Shown one piece after another: positions 25,349 through 64,000 of a stretch of DNA of 64,000 nucleotides (positions within the stretch are counted from its first letter, which is position 1; the number at the start of each line of letters is the position of its first letter). The DNA lies in contig CM028906.1 of the NCBI GenBank assembly GCA_016801845.1, positions 17,244,001-17,308,000 on the forward strand, written 5' to 3'. Position numbers and translations under genes: made by a program. The DNA comes from Polydactylus sextarius (lineage: Eukaryota > Chordata > Actinopteri > Polynemidae). The notes below the pieces were generated by a model. That model was not told the origin of the DNA. It did no database searches and worked only from the letters and a program-made list of their open reading frames with translations.

Positions 25349-25660
25349 CCTTTTTATAAATAAAAAAAGGCGAATCTGAAATTTTATTTTTAAAAAAGGC
25401 GAATCTGCGGATGCAACATTTGGAGCACCGTGTGGTACCGGTTAACATGAACACCAGTTCATTCTGAACACCGGTGCGCTCATCAAACGGTTAACTCGGG
25501 GGTCGGAACTCGCGGAGACTCTTTCCCCCCTCGGTATGACATCACTGCTGGACAAAGCAACAAGGAGTGGTTTCTTTGAAGACAACCGTCCCAAATCAAT
25601 GGAACATACCCACACACTCTGAAAAACACAGTCTGCACTTTTATCCAGCGTCATAACAAA

Positions 25661-25839
25661 CTGTTATCGGGTCGGCAGCAGTTTTTCTTGTGTTTTACTA
25701 AGAGAGGAATGAGCTACTCTGGATAATAACATCGGCTGTGTTGCTGCTGGACAGAAAGAGAGAGAGAGAGAGACAGAGAGAAAAAAGAGTCACCGCCGCT
25801 GGATGGTTGGTGGTTTTTAAGTTTCGCCTTCCTAACATG
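25661..25839 (+). promoter_or_regulatory. cd276: Candidate non-coding exon 1 and promoter of cd276
   Basis: The exon at 31201 starts with a clear acceptor upstream of the start codon, so a 5' exon must exist. The best donor seen is GTAAGA at 25840-25845, after CCTAACATG. It follows locally GC-richer sequence (from about 25420) with a GA repeat at about 25757-25783. The exon's 5' end is not defined. The choice rests only on the donor match and base composition. Confidence 0.35.
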
Positions 25840-28800
25840 GTAAGACATTGACTTTGAAAGTGGAGCAGGCTATTGTTGTGTGGAAGCTAACTGGATAAAA
25901 GATATCTGTAAAGTTCGGTTATTTTAAAAGACGTGCAACAGCTGAGGAGCAGGGGAACCCCGTGAACTCAGAGCAGGCTGACCGCTCCGCATAGTTGGCT
26001 CCGTACACTGGCTCTGTGCTACATGCTAACTGTTCTATGATCATTGTAGTTTTGAAGCAGGACAAATTTCCTGCTAAGCCATACGACCGTTTCACAGATT
26101 GGGGGAAAAAAACTGTTATGAATGAAATGGACTGCGCCCCCACTTGAAGAAAAATGAACACTGCATCTCTGAGTTTTAATCAGCGTGACTGCAACTTCCA
26201 TAAGTCAAAATGGGGACATAAAAGTGCTTTTACATTTATTGGCAAGTGACACACTCAATCCTTTCAGTGAGATCATATGTATGTCAGTTTTTAAATAAAT
26301 AAATCCTCATCTAATGGGCTTGATTTTTTTATGAGGCCCTATATGATTGCGTGGTCTATAAATATATGAATGAAAATATTTGTTAGTATATGATAATTGT
26401 AGTTTGAGACTCAAAAAGTTATCACAGGATTAATCAAAGGGGTCAGTGGGTTATTGATAGGATAGAAATGTTTACACTCAATTATTTTCTAAGACTTGCA
26501 TCAAATCTTTATTTATTTATTCATTTTTGCTTGTGAATTAATGGGAATGTTCACTTTTCAAGAAAAAAACAAGAAGACACCTGCAGGTAAAGTAACTGTG
26601 TTTGTTGTACACAAGCAAAAGAAAAGGTCAGGAAACTCTGAGCAGGAGATGCTGTGCTTCAAGCTGTAGTGAGGATGTTGCCCGTCCTTATCACATAATA
26701 GTGCAGCTGTGCTCAGCTGGCAAGTTACAGCTTCCTGTGGGATGTAGGGCGATGTAGTATTTGCCATTCTGACAACTGAAATGACCACCGATACAGCAGA
26801 GATAATGATATTATCTGATATTGCACGAGAAGCTCAGCTGCAATTTTTACCAGGGATGTGATTACATTCTGTGACGGTTGGTGGTTCATACCATTATTTC
26901 TTATCCACATCGCACAGATAGGTGCAATATGTCAGGCTGCCATAAGATAAAGGTTATATTTAAGGTGGCTGCTGTGACTTCACACAAGCAGGATGTCGGA
27001 GAATCATGTCACGCTGCATACTGATCTTATACACTTTTCTAGTCTTGACAAGACACATCTGCCTGACGGTCGTCAACGCCTCGCTCTCTAATTATCTGGC
27101 AGATAAAAATATACAGTCTTGTGCTGCCTTCTCCTGTCTATGACTGGATGAGACTAATGCATGGCCTTGTGTGAACTGTAAATTGGAGTTTCTGTGGCTT
27201 TATTGAAAGTTGGAAAGTAAAACTTTCTTACAATGTCTGAGCTATAAAGCTCTCTTGAAGTTTATGGAGCTCTTATTTCCTCATTTTGACAAACTAATGT
27301 ACTGTTTGACTGAGTAATGTACTAATTGACATGGTATGGCACATTTCCCCTCGTGAAATGGGACTTTGTAAATTTTAACCACTGCTCCCATATGAATTTG
27401 AAAGTCTCGCTCCCATCCCATGATACAGTTTTTCTCCGATGGGACAGGTGCCATCCAGGTTGGAAATGTCCCTATCATCAAGGGTTGAATGGTTCCCAAT
27501 GGTTTGAGAAGCTCGGCAATGATTCCAGCCATATGCCAACGAGACATTTGAGTCCAGAAGGTCACTCAAATTCAGCGTATTAATAGTGTTTAAGATCGGC
27601 CTTGTCATAAAGGAGATGAGTAGACTCAGGAGCGGCGGTGTCAGTAAAAAGACAAACTGTTAAGAGAACCGCTGTCACAAATTTCTCAAAAGAATGGTAC
27701 AATGGTACAGTGACCACAGCAAAATTGTAAATCTTAATGTTCTGTGATACCTTAAGAATCATTTCTCATCCTTCGACCTCAGTAAGGAGCTTAATAATCC
27801 TTAGCGCAGTGTCAAAATGAAATACACTGGTGATTATAGCTCAAACGCTGACGACCAATCACGGAAAGAAATTCAAGATATTCAGACTGTCAGACTCTGT
27901 TTCAGTAACTGTTTCTTTTTCACGTTAACAGTCATCATTTTAGAGAGCGCTTTTATTAGTTAATTCTACGAACAGCACTGACACCTGAGTAAAGATTCAT
28001 CGGCGTAATACAGTGATGTACATCATAGCTTTTTTTTTTTTTGAAGTGAGTTATCGTTACGTTCTTTAGTCTGTGACTTACTAGCGTGGTTAACTTGTTT
28101 TGATCTTAACTAATCTTCAAATAAAAGAAATAAAAAAAGCGTGTACTTGCTGGCACGGGAGTCGTTAAAGTGCTTGAGTCACTCAGCTCTAAAACAGCTC
28201 TTTGTTGGCTTCCGGGTGTCTGGACAACACAGACTGAGTCAGACTGTGGTTTGGTGTGTTGGCATATTCCAGTGCCCTTAGGGAAAATTTACAGATATGC
28301 TTATGAAGAGGGTAGCTATGATGTGTGTCTGGGTTTTGTGTTGTTAATTGAGTATTTATTTAAATCTCTTTGCTTATTCTCCACCTCTAAAGATAAATAT
28401 TAAGACAACTGACATAGTTTTACCACCATCTTCTTCTCTGAAAGTCCAGAGAGAAAGCGTGGAGCTGCGCTGTTATGGAAACTTTGTGATGAAGCTGCAA
28501 TCCTGCCCACATCCTTTCTGCTGAAGCCATAAATGGAGCCTCATGGATGGAAACAGATCTGGTTAAGTCATGAGGTGGAGCTACAGCTGACGGCAATATT
28601 GAAATGATTCACGGCACCAAAACACTAGAACTGATCTGCTTTCTCTGATTTTTAATCTGCATCTCTGCATTTCTCGGCAAGAGGTGGGAGCTAACCAAAA
28701 CTCAACCACACCCCGATTTTCATTTTCAAAACCTCACACTTTTTATGAAACAAGCCTGCATTTTTTTTTATAGTAAGTCATAGATAACTCCCTGCTTTTA

Positions 28801-31200
28801 TGGTACAAAGTGAAAAACTGAAAATAGTTTTCTCCCTGATTTGAAAACATGTTTTATAAAGAATGAAAATGTAAAAAAACAAAGAAAGAAAAAAGAAGAA
28901 AATAGAAAACAAAGCTTTTCTAAATTACTCCCAGCTTGTCAGTGTTACACACACACACACACACACACACACTACTCTATGTGTAAGTGTTGCCAGCATT
29001 GTGGTTATCTCATTTCTCTTCTTTATAGAGAAAATCCAAACTTAATAAGGATGTTTATTGTTACTGATGGCTCAGAGTTTCACGGAGGTCAAAATGCAGC
29101 ATTACGCTGCCAAAAACCTGACTGGAGTGACCGGACACAATGTAACAGCTCTACACTCTTTACTTGATTGTGGCAGTAATGTGCTGCCATTTTATTGTTT
29201 TTTAATGACCATGAAGCTTTGTTTGTTTCACTGTGAACTTTTTTAAAAGAAATGATCTCAAAACACCATTTGGAACAGAAAACACTTTGATATACTGTAC
29301 CAGGTTGAATGACCATCACTAGTACCAGGTTTTTTTTTGGAAATTAGCATATATTTCACAGGTATTTCCTGTACTTCTTTATTTAAGACACTATTTTTTT
29401 TTTATGTCAGCACAAAAACACATTCTCTTTCCTTTGACTTGCTAATCTTAGTTTTTTATTGTGACATCAGTTGGTGTTGGCCTCCGTGTTCAGGACACAC
29501 CTTATTTTACTCAGTATTAACCTGTCTATATCTGTTTTTCTCCAGTATTGTCACATTTTTTTTTCAACCCATTTCAAGTACGTCATATCCCCATTCATAG
29601 CAGCTCGTATCAACCCTAACTGTCCTCGTTCGACCCTAACATGCTGCCAGAGCACAGACACCTGCGTTTGTAGGAAAAAAGGAATAATGAGGATGTGGAT
29701 ACGTCAGCACGGGGGGAAAGAGCGAAACGCTAAGGAAGCAGATCTCTGTGTCCTTCCGTTTATTTTCTGAGACGTGTTGTCATCATAAATCATTTATAGT
29801 TATAAGGCATATGACTCCCACTTGATTGTTGTGACATCCATTTGTGATAAGGGATATGTCTGTTGCAAAACTTCTGTTCGGAGCACATGAACAATGACAT
29901 AATACAGCATGTTCTCTAACGTGATAAAAATATCTAATGACTTCAGTAACTGTAGAACGTTACCAGATAATTGATTAGAAATAACCCATGTGCTGAATGT
30001 TTTAATGTGGGTTTAAGTGTGAGAGGAAGAGTCTTCTCCCTCGCTTCCTTTCTTTGTTTTCATCTTCCTCTTCTTTTCTTGTTCTCGCACATTTGCACAC
30101 AGAACAAACTCCTACGCACGGGTCGAGTCTCTTTACCTTTGAGATGGTCCCGTTCTTCACATCGCAACTTATTAGTTTGTTATAATTTTTTTTTTTTTTT
30201 TTCAAACATGCTTTTTCTGAGGTTGTTCAGTTGTCTTGAAAAGCCTTTAAAGAAAACCGAAAAAATATGAACTTTTTTTTTAAACAGTCAAAAAACAGAG
30301 TGTTTCTATCTCCAGCTTTAACAAAAATTCTACAAATTGTTATCCATTATCCTCTTTTTTAGACAGATTTCAGTCCCCATAAACAAGATCAATCTAAGTT
30401 AGACAGTAAATGATTGTAAGTATAATGTGTTTTGTTTCTTTATTAGTTATCTTCATAATCATTTCTAATCACAGTGTGGTAATTCCGTTAAAAATTGACT
30501 CATTTGTTTTCAAGGCTTCTCAACGTTCGTTCTAGTAGACGTGTAGAATAAACAATGCCTGGCATAAATATGCAATTTCGTATGCTGTTGATATACCTAA
30601 TTACTTATAATCAGTGGAAAAAAGGGGGGAAAAAAAGTCAATTTCCAGTATTACCCAAAAAAAAAAAATTAAAAATGCAGATTTTTATCTCAGTAAATAC
30701 GGATACAAATATCTCATAAACATTTCATGCATAGTAGAGTGGAAGTAGATGGGGAGGGAATGGTTTTGTCTGCCTCTATTTGCTCCTGAAGTCGTGTTTT
30801 CCCTGTGGAAAACACAAAGAATGACTCGGCTGTTTCCTCTCAACTTTGGAAGTTCCCCGTTTGTCATCGCAGGTCCACTCCCTCTGTAAGAGAAAAGGGT
30901 TGAAAAAGCCACAGAAAAGACTGAAATTATCACCTTCAGACATACTTTTAGATAAGTTGTAAGAAAATAATTGTAGACTTTAAAATGGCCTATAATTCAT
31001 GATTTATGAGAGTATCTAATTGTCTAAAACTCCACCCACATGTGTTACTCAGCAAGATAAACAATTACAAAGAGAACTCCACTCTATGTTACTGTCACGT
31101 TTTAATCATCCATCTCTCCTTATATGTTTTTGCTGTACTGTCATCTGTGTTATTACAGTCTTCCGCCTCATTAAATGTCTGTGTTTTTTTCCCCCCGCAG
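25840..31200 (+). other. Putative first intron of cd276
   Basis: No coding sequence is recognised. It holds (CA)n at 28947-28972, a poly(T) tract near 30187-30202 and AT-rich DNA. The upstream limit depends on the candidate exon at 25839 being right. Confidence 0.4.
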
Positions 31201-31250
31201 TGCTGTGTCTGAAGAAATCGACCTGCGGTTTGAATCCACCCTGGAAGACC

Positions 31251-63899
<32,649 letters not shown>

Positions 63900-64000
63900 G
63901 TACAGGAAATGAAAGAGATGGGGGTGGGCTGAAAGGGAGGGGTGACTGTGCACATTCAACACCACGGTACATTCTCACAAAGTACAATTCATTGGAGATG
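63900..64000 (+). other. Start of next cd276 intron (window edge)
   Basis: Non-coding sequence after the donor; the next cytoplasmic exon is not in view. Confidence 0.8.

Larger units (their letters stand above)
21691..25480. repeat. Inverted-repeat pair about 3.8 kb apart, possible transposon ends
   Basis: Left arm 21691-21768 and right arm 25400-25479 are reverse complements of each other over about 80 bp with several mismatches. A 17-bp core is perfect: TTGCATCCGCAGATTCG at 21752-21768 against its complement at 25400-25416. Both arms begin with a GCGCCGGTGTT / GCGCACCGGTGTT-like outer end. AAACGGT occurs outside both arms in direct orientation (21682-21688 and 25485-25491). The interior has no transposase frame I can see. 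Confidence 0.6.
21061..25660. other. AT-rich intergenic DNA between divergent ubl7 and cd276
   Basis: No gene is supported. It contains the inverted-repeat pair at 21691-21768 and 25400-25479, a TATAAAAG motif near 21829, a degraded repeat-like open frame at 23756-23962 (minus strand, contains ARTTWDNADPTRRKGQ), an ACAACAC-type degenerate repeat at 23975-24195 and a long (AT)n at 25272-25346. Confidence 0.5.

Noticed and set aside
21008..25839. Shared bidirectional promoter for ubl7 and cd276
   Set aside because: The genes are divergent, but the predicted starts are about 4.7 kb apart, too far for one core promoter.

Overview
The window is a stretch of vertebrate nuclear DNA, almost certainly from a teleost fish. 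Genes are split into GT-AG exons separated by long AT-rich introns. Microsatellites are frequent, and several dispersed repeats resemble families I know from ray-finned fish genomes. There are no bacterial-style operons, ribosome binding sites, CRISPR arrays or phage genes. Only three protein-coding genes can be supported, and together they use about 2.6 kb of coding sequence; the rest is intron, intergenic DNA, mobile-element remnants and simple repeats.

Layout. (1) 1-9257, plus strand: the last three coding exons of an SH2-domain adaptor gene of the SHB/SHF type (best call shf), ending at a stop codon at 9255-9257, with the 3' UTR and flank following. A TTAA-flanked MITE lies in its penultimate intron. 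(2) 16809-21008, minus strand: a complete ubl7 gene (ubiquitin-like domain plus C-terminal UBA domain). Ten coding exons give an uninterrupted 379-residue product, with a non-coding first exon and a promoter carrying an ETS site and an E-box. shf and ubl7 are convergent. (3) From about 25.8 kb to beyond the right edge, plus strand: cd276 (B7-H3). A candidate non-coding exon lies near 25.8 kb. It is followed by the signal-peptide exon (31.2 kb), Ig-V exon (41.2 kb), Ig-C exon (43.9 kb) and transmembrane exon (63.8 kb); the cytoplasmic tail continues outside the window. ubl7 and cd276 are divergent, about 4.8 kb apart. That gap is largely filled by AT-rich DNA bracketed by an 80-bp inverted-repeat pair at 21.69 and 25.48 kb.

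The three genes do unrelated jobs: phosphotyrosine signalling, ubiquitin binding and immune checkpoint signalling. CD276 and UBL7 both lie on human chromosome 15q24 and SHF on 15q21, so the grouping fits an old linkage block and helps choose shf over shb. I found no undescribed multi-gene system. The observations most worth following up are the inverted-repeat pair upstream of cd276, the start codon at a predicted cd276 5' UTR splice junction, the two weak donors in a row in ubl7, and several perfect hairpins in non-coding DNA.
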